The notes beneath the pieces are model-generated. The model was given only the letters and a program-made list of their open reading frames with translations, searched no databases and was not told the origin of the DNA. Shown here one piece after another: positions 56,401 through 64,000 of a DNA stretch of 64,000 bases (position 1 is the stretch's first letter; each line of letters starts with the position of its first letter). The stretch is from positions 248,001 to 312,000 of the forward strand of contig NZ_SUKA01000001.1 of NCBI RefSeq assembly GCF_005049105.1, in the 5' to 3' direction. The DNA comes from Sphingobacterium alkalisoli (GTDB lineage: Bacteria; Bacteroidota; Bacteroidia; Sphingobacteriales; Sphingobacteriaceae). A program made the position numbers and the translations under genes.

Positions 56401-58109
56401 GGGCAAAGAACGAATACAACGAGATCGGCCAGCTGAAGAAGAGATCGGTTGGTGGAGATAAGAACGGGGCGAACTATCATACGACGGTGGACTATGCCTA
56501 CAATGAGCGCGGCTGGACGACGGGAGCGTCCTCCCCGCAGTTCACCTATCAGCTGAACTACGACAGGAACAGTACAGGTACTATCCTTAGCAATGCGCAG
56601 TACAACGGCAATATTGCCCAACAGCTCTGGGGACATGGTCCCACAACCAACAGCACATTCGCATACAGCTATGACAAACTTAACCGGTTGACCAACGGAA
56701 CAAGTACGGGGACTACGGTGATGATCGAGGCGCTGACCTACGATGATATGGGCAATATCAAGACCCTTGCCCGCAATACCGGGAATACGACAGCTACCAC
56801 ATCGACGACCTATACGTACAATAACGGCAACAAAAGTAATAGACTGGCGAGCCTATCGGGCAATACGAACACCTATCTCTACGATGCGAACGGTAATGCG
56901 ACGAAAGACCGTACAGGTATGACGATCCGCTACAACCACCTGAACCTGCCGGATTCGGTTTACAATGCTTCGGTCCGGGTCGGTTACCTTTACGATGCTA
57001 TGGGCACCAAGCTGCGCAAATATTCCAACCAGGGCGGAAACAGGGATTATGTAGGGGGTGTAGAATATAACGGGAACAACATCGAGCTGATCCATATGGG
57101 CGAGGGGGTGGCATACCGGAATACATCTAACAATACATACACGTACCGTTACAACCTAACAGACCATCTTGGAAATGTACGTTCAACGGTGTACCGTAAC
57201 CCGACCACAAATGCTATCGAGGTACTGCAGAAGGATGATTACTATCCGTTCGGCAAACAGCGTGTTGTAGCGGCAGGGAATAATAAGTATCTTTATAACG
57301 GCAAGGAAATCCAGGGCGAGCTTGGAGGACAGTACGATTACGGGGCGAGGTTCTATGACGCGGAGATAGGGAGGTGGAATGTACCTGATCCGCTGGCGGA
57401 AGTTTTCTATAATGTTTCGCCCTATAACTATGGAATGAACAATCCTATTCTGATGGTTGATCCTACTGGTATGGCGGCAGATACGACTATCAATACTTCA
57501 GTTAGTGCTGTGATGGGGAAGAATAATATATTATCAGTAACCCAAACAACCACTACAACCATAGTCGATAAAAATGATAGGGGCACTACTACTACAAAAA
57601 TAGTTTCTAGTGCTACAGATAGAGTTTCCAGTGATCCTGATAAGGATACTGAAAGGGGGGATGTAATTACCACAAGAGTGACAAGTCATATGGACAAATC
57701 CGGTAAAGGAAAAATATTGGATAAAAGTGGTTCTCGAGAGTCTAGAGACCAAACTAAAGTTGATACTGATCCTCTGAGGCAGGTCACAAATAGCCTTGAA
57801 AATTTCAGAAACATCAATGGGGAACAATTTGTCTCAAATATCAATAGGTATGGTACAAATGCTACAAGTATTGCGGGAGCGGGAGCCGCTGCTCCATTTG
57901 GAACTGCCTCTTTAATAGGGCAGTTGATTAATAGCATTTTAGGGAAAGGAACAGTTTCGGCTTCAGGATTATCGGCTGTATTACCTAGTCTGGGAATATC
58001 TACAAGCAACTATGGTGTCAGTAGGTACATTAGTACCTTTGGTATAGGTAACGAAAAAATTATGCTGATCAAACACAATAATGTTGAACGTTTTAGATAC
58101 TTAAAGTAA
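53466..58109 (+). CDS. NHL/YD-repeat RHS protein with variable C-terminus, cassette gene C2
   Basis: This intact 1547-residue polymorphic-toxin candidate has a signal peptide (ending near VYGQ) and NHL beta-propeller repeats (about 85-390; GIAVDGAGNLYVRDSENARV). A DUF6443-like N-terminal RHS domain follows (about 480-610), then YD repeats (about 620-1250). The RHS core closes with [35 protein letters not shown] and NYGMNNPILMVDPTG (to about 1335). The remaining 212 residues are unrelated to known domains I recognise; they are rich in Thr/Ser and contain a glycine/alanine-rich hydrophobic stretch. Their DNA is clearly more AT-rich than the core. A membrane-protein gene follows after 5 nt. Confidence 0.9.
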   Translation: MKENLFTYIIKLLWLLPFLLANAVYGQSHTPPNISYSIPPALTVGTYVNYSPDNTGGAIHRDGYVGRIAGNTSVPQGTSMTGPATGAGIGEVSAMTSDGQGGLYLFDWSMYRMYHISESGQISFFAGDGVDRVQNGTGASASFGVVVGMATDGLGNIYFCEYDYHVIRKITPSGVVSTIAGSVGQSGYADGQGSSARFERPAGIAVDGAGNLYVRDSENARVRKITPSGMVSTLAGNGSFSSIDGPAATASLDLSSLVRANGIAVDANGNVYVSETYKGLIRKITPDGTVSTYAGLRQGASGAPRSGPALTIRLEDPASLAINRTTGDLYVVSSIDGIVTQINAGTGMATTVVGGGSMQVQEGAPLEVGYSWAEGLLCLEDGSLVIEDLGSAGRSTLYRHETKAFSIDPALPAGLKFDARGNISGRALLTSPQTNYTITAHNAWGSHDYTASFAVELPLGGAPGLHTGPPDQIAATLSQNFIEETTIKVPGLTVLVSHLDVGQADRSIVYYDGLGRPIQTVHWQGSPNKKDIVQHIEYDRYGREVIKYLPYAEYSGSNGAYRGTAKASQQTFYSSMGWDADVHKTAYPYAHTAYELNPMTNRPLQQGAAGASWQPSSPSVAGSGHTVAMEYGTNVADEVRLWRINPAGNGANGSEHYEAGKLYKTVIKDENWVSANGKAGTVEEFRDFQDRVVLKRIWKSTEALNTYYVYDILGSLRYVIPPGYTTSTVTDNNVDFNEMVYAYRYDTRKRLIEKKIPGKGWEYLIYNKVDQVILSQDANQRAVKKWSYSKYDAFGRTTSTGIYTNTTTNQSTRAQVQTLANAVAPQWENRLGTTNYTNTTFPNTPSQLQELTVSYYDDYSFAGASTSTLQPSGITKSDKTQTLLTGMKVSRDDGTAPLLTVNYYDDRAQLIQSVSQNHLGGTDRITNEYTFVGELTKSTHVHIAKGVTTTMVTTNSYDHVGRLLASKHYINDPLKEVTRAKNEYNEIGQLKKRSVGGDKNGANYHTTVDYAYNERGWTTGASSPQFTYQLNYDRNSTGTILSNAQYNGNIAQQLWGHGPTTNSTFAYSYDKLNRLTNGTSTGTTVMIEALTYDDMGNIKTLARNTGNTTATTSTTYTYNNGNKSNRLASLSGNTNTYLYDANGNATKDRTGMTIRYNHLNLPDSVYNASVRVGYLYDAMGTKLRKYSNQGGNRDYVGGVEYNGNNIELIHMGEGVAYRNTSNNTYTYRYNLTDHLGNVRSTVYRNPTTNAIEVLQKDDYYPFGKQRVVAAGNNKYLYNGKEIQGELGGQYDYGARFYDAEIGRWNVPDPLAEVFYNVSPYNYGMNNPILMVDPTGMAADTTINTSVSAVMGKNNILSVTQTTTTTIVDKNDRGTTTTKIVSSATDRVSSDPDKDTERGDVITTRVTSHMDKSGKGKILDKSGSRESRDQTKVDTDPLRQVTNSLENFRNINGEQFVSNINRYGTNATSIAGAGAAAPFGTASLIGQLINSILGKGTVSASGLSAVLPSLGISTSNYGVSRYISTFGIGNEKIMLIKHNNVERFRYLK

Positions 58110-58114
58110 GAAAA

Positions 58115-58579
58115 ATGAATAAGAGGATTATTGCCTATTTTTATCTACTATCGTTTTTTGTTGGAATATTTCTGCTTTTTTACCCTTTCGCTAAGGAGGT
58201 TTATAACAAGAAATGTATAATCGAAAAGTACGGTTTTGGCTTTAATGAACGGAGAACGGCGTTAGGTTTATATCCCATACCCTCTGATTGGTCAATCGAA
58301 CAACTTGATTCCTGTATAATATGGAAAAACCCAGTTGGAAAACTTGGACATAGATGGAAAAATATAGCTTTTAAAGAGTGTGATATTCTAAACGAACTTG
58401 ATCTTTTCTCTTTTGGTTATGATTCGATTGCCGGAAAATATTCTAAAATAATAGAAGTTGAGACTTTGTATGATGAGAGTGCACAATTGAAGAATGTTAT
58501 CTATAATTTGCAAATAGGAGATGAAAGTATAATAATTTCTAAGACAGAAGCTGATTCTTTGTTGAGAACTTTGAAGTAG
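58115..58579 (+). CDS. Single-span membrane protein, candidate immunity protein for C2
   Basis: This 154-residue protein has one hydrophobic helix (about 7-26) and a soluble, probably periplasmic, domain. No family is recognised. It starts 5 nt after the C2 stop and shares its AT-rich composition, the usual position and composition of an immunity gene paired with the variable toxin tip. Its stop codon lies at the boundary of an RHS core remnant. Confidence 0.6.
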   Translation: MNKRIIAYFYLLSFFVGIFLLFYPFAKEVYNKKCIIEKYGFGFNERRTALGLYPIPSDWSIEQLDSCIIWKNPVGKLGHRWKNIAFKECDILNELDLFSFGYDSIAGKYSKIIEVETLYDESAQLKNVIYNLQIGDESIIISKTEADSLLRTLK

Positions 58580-59358
58580 GTCAATACGATTACGGAGCGA
58601 GGTTCTATGCGGAGATAGGTGGGTGGAACGTGGTGGATCCGCTGGCGGAGCAGATGAGGAGATATTCTCCGTATAAATATGCATTTAATAATCCTATACG
58701 TTTTATCGATCCGGATGGACGTAGACCTATTCCTTTATATAATACGTTTAAGAAGTTTAGTTGGAGAGTGGATTCTTGGTTTGGCCCAAGAAATACCGGA
58801 TTAAAAGGCGCTAGTACTTATCATAAAGGTTTAGATTTTAATTATAAAGGAGGGGGTAATACTGACTTAGGGGCTCCTATTTTAAGTACACACGATGGAG
58901 TGGCATCTGTTAAGACAAGTACTTCTGGAACTGGTGGACGAATGATTACTGTAACTTCGCCAGATGGTAAATTCAGAACGAGGTACATGCACTTGCAAGA
59001 TATTAATGTAGAAGAAGGACAAAAAATTTCGGAATCTGTAGAAATTGGTACTATGGGAGGAAGTGGAAAAGGAAAGGAATTGGGATGGTCATCACATCTT
59101 CATTACGAAATCCAGGTCTTTAATGAAGGGACGGGAGAATATGATCCTTATAATCCGACTCAGGGAAAAGGGAATAATGCTGATAACATCGTTGATCCAC
59201 AGTCTTGGATTTCGGGTGGCCAACAAGCGAATGAGAATGAAGGATCTTCCGACAGGAATGGTGTAGGAAATGAAAGTCCGAAGGATGTGTCTAGATCTGA
59301 GGTGATTATATTTCATTTTAAGAAGTTGTTAGAAAGTTATTTTAATAAAAGAGATTAA
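58579..59358 (+). pseudogene. Orphan RHS C-terminal module with M23 peptidase domain
   Basis: The segment starts with the RHS core boundary ([38 protein letters not shown]), homologous to C2 at 57327-57460 with a 3-nt deletion, but has no start codon of its own. It continues into an M23 (lysostaphin-type) peptidase: His and Asp of HKGLD (codons 58821 and 58833) and HLH (codons 59095 and 59101) give the zinc ligands. The enzyme would cut peptidoglycan cross-links or stems. It is a displaced toxin tip, readable only if joined to an upstream RHS core. A long polar tail follows the catalytic domain. Confidence 0.8.
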
Positions 59359-59359
59359 T

Positions 59360-59797
59360 ATGAGCGTCCATTTGTGTCTATGCATTATTGGATTGGCAAT
59401 GGGGTGTCAACCCAATAATACATCACAGTCTTTTCACTCAAAAGTTGATTCGTCTGCTTTGCAGTACCCAAAGTTCGATCTCAGTGATGATGAGTTTGGT
59501 TCTTTTCTAAAAAAAATCAGTGATGATACTGTTTATCAGTTTTCAAGAATCAAATTCCCTATTGTTAAAAAAAAGCTAACTGAAGATGGGGAAGAGGAGT
59601 CAAAGGTGGAATCTTATACGTGGGAGCATATGAACTTTGATAATGTTGAAGGGGTTCAACGTGAAATTTCCGCTCCTGTTGAGTTAGTTAGGAATGTTCG
59701 TTACTTTGATCCAGAGATTGCTTTAGAAGTTATTTATGTTTTTCATGAATTAGACGGGAAATGGTTCCTTGTTGAAATAGTAGATAATAGTAATTAG
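59360..59797 (+). CDS. DUF4348-like lipoprotein, candidate immunity for the M23 module
   Basis: This 145-residue protein has a short lipoprotein signal (lipobox LAMGC, Cys16) and a soluble domain (FDLSDDEFGSFLKKISDDTV, ALEVIYVFHELDGKWFLVEI) resembling DUF4348. Its ATG lies one base after the stop of the orphan M23 module. A periplasmic lipoprotein fits protection against a peptidoglycan-cutting toxin. The family assignment is tentative. Confidence 0.65.
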   Translation: MSVHLCLCIIGLAMGCQPNNTSQSFHSKVDSSALQYPKFDLSDDEFGSFLKKISDDTVYQFSRIKFPIVKKKLTEDGEEESKVESYTWEHMNFDNVEGVQREISAPVELVRNVRYFDPEIALEVIYVFHELDGKWFLVEIVDNSN

Positions 59798-59811
59798 ATT
59801 GGATCGCTCTT

Positions 59812-59862
59812 AATAAATCACAAGCACCTGACAAACTACGGATCGGGTGTTTGTGATTTATT
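59812..59862. terminator. Hairpin after the M23/immunity module
   Basis: 19-bp arms (59812-59830 with 59844-59862, two mismatches) with a 13-nt loop. The T-tract is weak. It separates the plus-strand module from the minus-strand remnant that ends at 59858. Confidence 0.65.
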
Positions 59863-60043
59863 GCGCATAGGCTTTTCCGGTCATTGCATCCCTGATAATG
59901 GCATTTGCCAGAAAGAGGAGCTTGTCCTTTATCGAGGCTTCGAGCTCCTCGATATCGTCTATGAGCTTCAATGTCTGCTTGTCCATGCTTACTTTGTCGG
60001 TCGTTCCGGCGAGGTAATCCTTTACGGGCCTCAACTTCGGAGG
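59858..60043 (-). pseudogene. Unidentified C-terminal fragment
   Basis: The minus strand reads LRPVKDYLAGTTDKVSMDKQ, then TLKLIDDIEELEASIKDKLL and FLANAIIRDAMTGKAYAQ, then stops at 59858-59860. An in-frame stop lies upstream at 60044-60046. The helical, charged sequence and normal codons look like a real protein end, but I cannot name the family. A Met at 59984-59986 could start a 42-residue peptide. Confidence 0.45.
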
Positions 60044-60470
<427 letters not shown>

Positions 60471-60547
60471 AATGTTTTCTAAGGTTTTTTACGAATAATT
60501 GACCGTTTATTTTGGTTTATTATATTTGGTTGATCTTATTCACTTTC

Positions 60548-61036
60548 TTAAACTTCTATTCCCACCAGCGGCCGTTCTCCATCGCCGTAGAAATAATTGA
60601 AAAGCTGGCTGGGTTTGAGGCCAACTGCAATTGCTAAGCCGTAAGCTTCATACGCATATAGCTCATTAAACCTATTCTTAAACAGCTCTCCTAATCGAGT
60701 CTCTTTGATACATGATGCTTTGCTTAATTGTGCTTTTGAGTTTAATAAAGGGTTAAAAAGAATCTCCAATTTGTTGGTATTATTTTCTAAAGATTTTAGC
60801 TTGGATGCGGGATGGTTTTTAAAAAATAGTTTACAAAATTTGTCAAAGTCCTCATCAAGTGTCGAAATTACATTGCGAAAAGATTTTGCAGTGAGTCGAG
60901 AAGTCTCCCCTAGTAGAATTGTTTCAACTCTACCCTTTATATCGGAGTAATTAAATTTTCCCTTAAATTTTTTTGATAAAATATTCTCAACAAACAGTTT
61001 GAATGAATCTAAATTATATTTTTGATAATCAATCAT
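60548..61036 (-). CDS. Hypothetical 162-residue protein with NYFY-GERP tail
   Basis: This intact frame has no signal peptide or membrane helix and is predicted mostly helical and cytosolic. The C-terminal part (RFNELYAYEAYGLAIAVGLK, then PSQLFNYFYGDGERPLVG) resembles endings seen in small XRE-like regulators, but no complete helix-turn-helix is evident. A remnant with the same tail lies at 44427-44490, on the other side of the RHS cassettes. Function unknown. Confidence 0.6.
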   Translation of the reverse strand: MIDYQKYNLDSFKLFVENILSKKFKGKFNYSDIKGRVETILLGETSRLTAKSFRNVISTLDEDFDKFCKLFFKNHPASKLKSLENNTNKLEILFNPLLNSKAQLSKASCIKETRLGELFKNRFNELYAYEAYGLAIAVGLKPSQLFNYFYGDGERPLVGIEV

Positions 61037-61943
61037 TTGTGTATTATTTATTATCTAAATCGAGTATATGCTCGTTATTTATAGTTTAATTGTTATATTT
61101 GTTTTATAATCAGTTTATCTGATTGAGTCTCGTCGGAAGAAACTAGCAATTTTGTAAGACGCGAGACCACTAGGAGTTTTATCCCTATTTTGCCTATATT
61201 TGCAGAATGCGGGATAGGCTCCTGCTGGAAACCGTGTCAGGTCTTTGCTAGTACCTTTCTGGCGGTGGAAAGCAGGAGCCTATCCTTTTTTATTGCGCTC
61301 TCTTTTCCAAAGACTCATTATATTTTTTTACTAACCATAAATGATGCGATGAAAAGGAAACCCGTACTAACCCCTCAAACAAAACGACACTTCTGCGAAG
61401 TGCAACTGTGCTATTGCCTACAACTTAACATCACCGTTATCAATCTACGCGAATAAATAGCTTACGATACTCGGATGTGAATGAGATCGCCTTATATTAA
61501 AATAGGGCGGGGTATACCAAAGCCGTTCTCCAACAAATGGATAAGCCTTGGTCATTCGTTTTCATCCAGTACCGATCCTTCCTATGACACCTAAGGTTAT
61601 CCTTGGCATAAATGAGCGGATAGGCACGTTACTATTTATTCTTTTGCAACAATAAATGTAGCGTCTTTTTCGCGGTTTTGCAAATCAGAGGATCGCTTAG
61701 CGGTATAGGAAGGTCGGTTTTTGAAACAAATTATATACACAAGCAATTAGAAGCAATGAAAAAACAGTTATTCAAAAACATTATTAAGTCCCCCGAGTAG
61801 GGACAGTCCCGCCCGATCCTGCGCCTGGATACCGTATTATTGACCACTTGATGACCCCCGTGAGCAGCGCCCAATAGGATCTTTTTTATGAATTAATTTA
61901 TTAAAATAGTGAAGGCGAAGCCTTTACACTAATCATTAAAAGA
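61037..61943. other. 900-nt non-coding region upstream of the second SusC
   Basis: No convincing gene. It holds a strong hairpin with T-tail (61212-61291) and a small frame MKRKPVLTPQTKRHFCEVQL ending at 61456 that may be chance. It also has long-range inverted arms (61571-61585 with 61705-61718, one bulge), a 14-codon frame MKKQLFKNIIKSPE near 61756, and an imperfect hairpin followed by TTTTTT (61815-61887). Confidence 0.5.
61212..61291 (+). ncRNA. Long hairpin with poly-T tail, possible small RNA or terminator
   Basis: 15-bp perfect arms (61212-61226 with 61271-61285) enclose a 44-nt loop and are followed by a T-rich run. No coding gene ends just upstream in this orientation, so it could be the 3' end of a non-coding transcript or a leader element. 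Confidence 0.5.
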
Positions 61944-64000
61944 ATGCGAAAATTACGCAAAGGGGAAAGCTATGCACTATGGCGAGCGATAGATATTGCC
62001 CCATTTAGAACTAGAAGATCGCCACTTCGCTGCGCTCATCGCGATGACGGAGATACAACAGGAGTAGTGCAAAGTAAGCGGTGCATACCGCCGATAGTAT
62101 ACCACACAAAGTTGGTGACGTTATTAATTTTTTATATATGTGTGTTGTTTAGTGATGCCCAGGCGCAGTCGGGTCGTATTCTCGGAGGGGAAGTACGCTC
62201 GGCTGCCGACGGGCAGACTATCGAAGGGGTATCCGTACAGGCGGGTACTAAATACACCTTAACGGACAAAGAGGGGAGGTTCAGTATGACTGTAACCCAA
62301 CCCAAAGGAACACTAAAGATCTACCACATTAGCTATGCGGCACAGACTGTCGCCTACGATGAAAAGACAACATCCGTAGACATCACGCTGCAGCCCGCCG
62401 AAAACCGGATCGAAGAAGTTGAAGTGGTCAGCACGGGTTACCAGCGTATCCCAAAAGAAAGAGCCACGGGATCTTTTGAGTTTGTTGACTCCGCATTGTT
62501 CAACCGGAAAGTTTCTACAGACTTTGTAAGTAGGCTAGAGGACGTAGTGCCCGGGATATCCACCAATAAGACAAGCGCGTCGAATAGGGGCAATCTGCTC
62601 AATACGAATATACGTGGTGTGAGTACACTCTCGGCAGACCGCTGGCCCCTGATTGTTATCGACGGTATCCCCTATGAAGGTAAGCTGGCCGATTATGGTC
62701 TCGGTAATTTTAACAACATCAATCCGAACGATATCGAAAATGTAACGGTACTGAAGGATGCTGCGGCGGCTTCCATCTGGGGGGCACAGTCGGGAAATGG
62801 TGTGATCGTGATCACCACAAAAAGGGGTAAGTTTAAGGAACAGGCCCAATTATCCGTGAACGCGAATATAAGTGTACGGGACAAACCCGATCTCTACTAC
62901 ATGCCGCAGATGAATACATCCGACTACATCGATGCGGTTCATACGCTTTTTGATAAAGGACGGTATGATGCGTCGTTTAGCCGGTGGAATGCAAATGTGC
63001 AACCTATCCTATGGCGTATGAAAGCGCAGAGGGACGGGGTGATATCCCGAGAACAGCTGGATACGGAGATGGATGGCCTTCGCGGGCTAGATATGCGGGA
63101 TGATTTTTTAAAATACGTATATCGAAAAGCGGTCAACCAGCAATACAATATGCAGTTGCAGGTGGGAGGCGAAAAGGTCAATTCACTGTTTTCACTTGGC
63201 TATGACAAGAATTTAAATGAACTGGTCACCTCTTCCTACAAAAGAACCGTTCTGAAATCCGTAACGCAGATGAAACCGATCAGGAATTTGTTGCTGGATC
63301 TCGGCATTACGTATACGGAGTCCGACGCTCAGGAAAGTCTGGATCCGGTGGCTTATAATCAGATGGCTTCCGGCGAAGCTAATTTTCCCTATCTCCGGTT
63401 GGCAGATGCCAGCGGCATGCCACTGGCAATAGATCTCAGTTCACGTAATCCCGCATACCGCGATACGGTCGCGGGTGGGCGGCTTCTCAATTGGTCTTAT
63501 ACACCACTCAAAGAGCTACAGGCTTCGCGCGAAACACAGGTTTTACGGGAGACGCTGTTGAATTTTTCAGCAAACTATACGTTCGACTTTGGGATGAAAC
63601 TGCATGGAATCTACTCCTACCTCAGAAATTCCAATCCCATAAAAAGTTGGAGGGGCATGGAGTCTTACTACCACCGCGACCTCCTCAACTACTACGCGAG
63701 CTGGAATCCCGAACGGGTTACCTGGAGTTTACCCTTAGGTGATTATGTGCTACAGAACAACTGGAACAGCCATACACATCACGGTCGCCTGAACGTGGAA
63801 TTCAGAAGACGCTGGAAAAACAGGCATGATCTTACACTTTTGGCGGGTGCTGATGTGCGCGAACTGGGAAGAACACTCAACGTTGCACAATATTACGGTT
63901 TCGATCCCGAGACCGGAAGCCATAAGTCGGTATGGTACGGCGCAGAGGTGCCTGTCCTGAACGGAAAGGGTGGAGTTAATAATATAATAGACCGTAACCG
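61944..64000 (+). CDS. SusC/RagA-family TonB-linked outer-membrane protein, 3' partial
   Basis: This second TonB-dependent transporter runs off the right edge; about 685 codons are visible. After a hydrophobic signal segment (LVTLLIFYICVLFSDAQAQ) come a carboxypeptidase-regulatory-like domain (ILGGEVRSAADGQTIEGVSV), a TonB-box-like IEEVEVVSTGYQRIPKERAT, the plug (IVIDGIPYEG, NDIENVTVLKDAAAASIWG, VIVITTKRG) and barrel strands. The start is uncertain. The ATG at 61944 gives about 57 extra basic residues before the signal helix and reads through a repeat; GTG 62115 or TTG 62112 gives a conventional signal peptide. No SusD, FecR or sigma gene is visible on the left. Confidence 0.92.
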   Translation, partial: MRKLRKGESYALWRAIDIAPFRTRRSPLRCAHRDDGDTTGVVQSKRCIPPIVYHTKLVTLLIFYICVLFSDAQAQSGRILGGEVRSAADGQTIEGVSVQAGTKYTLTDKEGRFSMTVTQPKGTLKIYHISYAAQTVAYDEKTTSVDITLQPAENRIEEVEVVSTGYQRIPKERATGSFEFVDSALFNRKVSTDFVSRLEDVVPGISTNKTSASNRGNLLNTNIRGVSTLSADRWPLIVIDGIPYEGKLADYGLGNFNNINPNDIENVTVLKDAAAASIWGAQSGNGVIVITTKRGKFKEQAQLSVNANISVRDKPDLYYMPQMNTSDYIDAVHTLFDKGRYDASFSRWNANVQPILWRMKAQRDGVISREQLDTEMDGLRGLDMRDDFLKYVYRKAVNQQYNMQLQVGGEKVNSLFSLGYDKNLNELVTSSYKRTVLKSVTQMKPIRNLLLDLGITYTESDAQESLDPVAYNQMASGEANFPYLRLADASGMPLAIDLSSRNPAYRDTVAGGRLLNWSYTPLKELQASRETQVLRETLLNFSANYTFDFGMKLHGIYSYLRNSNPIKSWRGMESYYHRDLLNYYASWNPERVTWSLPLGDYVLQNNWNSHTHHGRLNVEFRRRWKNRHDLTLLAGADVRELGRTLNVAQYYGFDPETGSHKSVWYGAEVPVLNGKGGVNNIIDRN
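62013..62050. repeat. Half-palindrome of a dispersed intergenic repeat
   Basis: GATCGCCACTTCGCTGCGCT followed by CATCGCGATGACGG matches the common GCTTCGTCGCT ... CGCAATGACG half-element also present in the palindrome at 41277-41363. Here it lies in the 5' extension of the SusC gene. Confidence 0.6.

Noticed and set aside
53700..57400. Repeated nucleotide patterns in C2 considered as a CRISPR or other DNA repeat array
   Set aside because: The periodicity is that of NHL and YD amino-acid repeats in an open reading frame.
61190..61456. 88-codon plus-strand frame over the 61.2-kb hairpin
   Set aside because: It runs through a perfect inverted repeat and gives a low-quality protein; the hairpin is the real feature. 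Only the last 35 codons look remotely protein-like.

Overview
The window comes from a Bacteroidota genome, most likely a Sphingobacteriaceae member (Sphingobacterium- or Pedobacter-like). The evidence is two SusC-type TonB-dependent transporters, a SusD lipoprotein, a giant hybrid two-component regulator, one clear promoter of the Bacteroidota type (TTTG, 20 nt, TAAGTTTG) ahead of gcvH, and large YD-repeat (RHS) proteins with Bacteroidota-style N-termini. No rRNA, tRNA, CRISPR array or intact insertion sequence was seen.

Bases 1-27,600 are mostly chromosomal core. They open inside gcvP and continue with a susC-susD pair facing a hybrid two-component regulator. After that come an RsmI-like methyltransferase, a Nif3-family protein and zinc-ribbon gene run, a tricorn/S41-type protease, an overlapping CPBP protease - DUF2007 - cdsA run, a DUF2461 protein, anmK, gcvH, prfC, a SulP transporter and a secreted DUF6263-like protein.

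Bases 27,800-43,000 hold a plant-polysaccharide (pectin-like) degradation locus. Five tightly packed secreted enzymes are read on the plus strand: a GH67/GH20-related uronidase candidate, an MGH1-like (alpha/alpha)6 hydrolase, GH28, GH95 with an inserted jelly-roll, and GH2 with a malectin domain. An AraC regulator and a PL1-type pectate lyase lie on the minus strand. The locus has no SusCD of its own; the nearest SusCD plus regulator is 16 kb upstream, so the two may form a split utilisation system.

Bases 43,000-61,900 are an accessory, rearranged region built around a polymorphic-toxin system. A three-gene cassette (A: 960-980-aa secreted RHS N-terminal-type protein; B: small helical secreted protein; C: NHL + YD-repeat RHS protein with exchangeable C-terminus) occurs twice in tandem, 4.36 kb apart. 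Each copy is preceded by a nearly identical 203-nt leader. The first C gene is dead (nonsense, frameshift, nonsense, truncation); the second is intact and followed by a membrane-anchored immunity candidate. Downstream lie an orphan RHS C-terminal module carrying an M23 peptidoglycan peptidase with a lipoprotein immunity candidate, a third RHS scrap fused to a broken AlbA_2 gene, and other remnants; HIRAN and unidentified fragments lie on the left flank. The window ends inside a second SusC/RagA gene (61,944 onward), with no partner visible.
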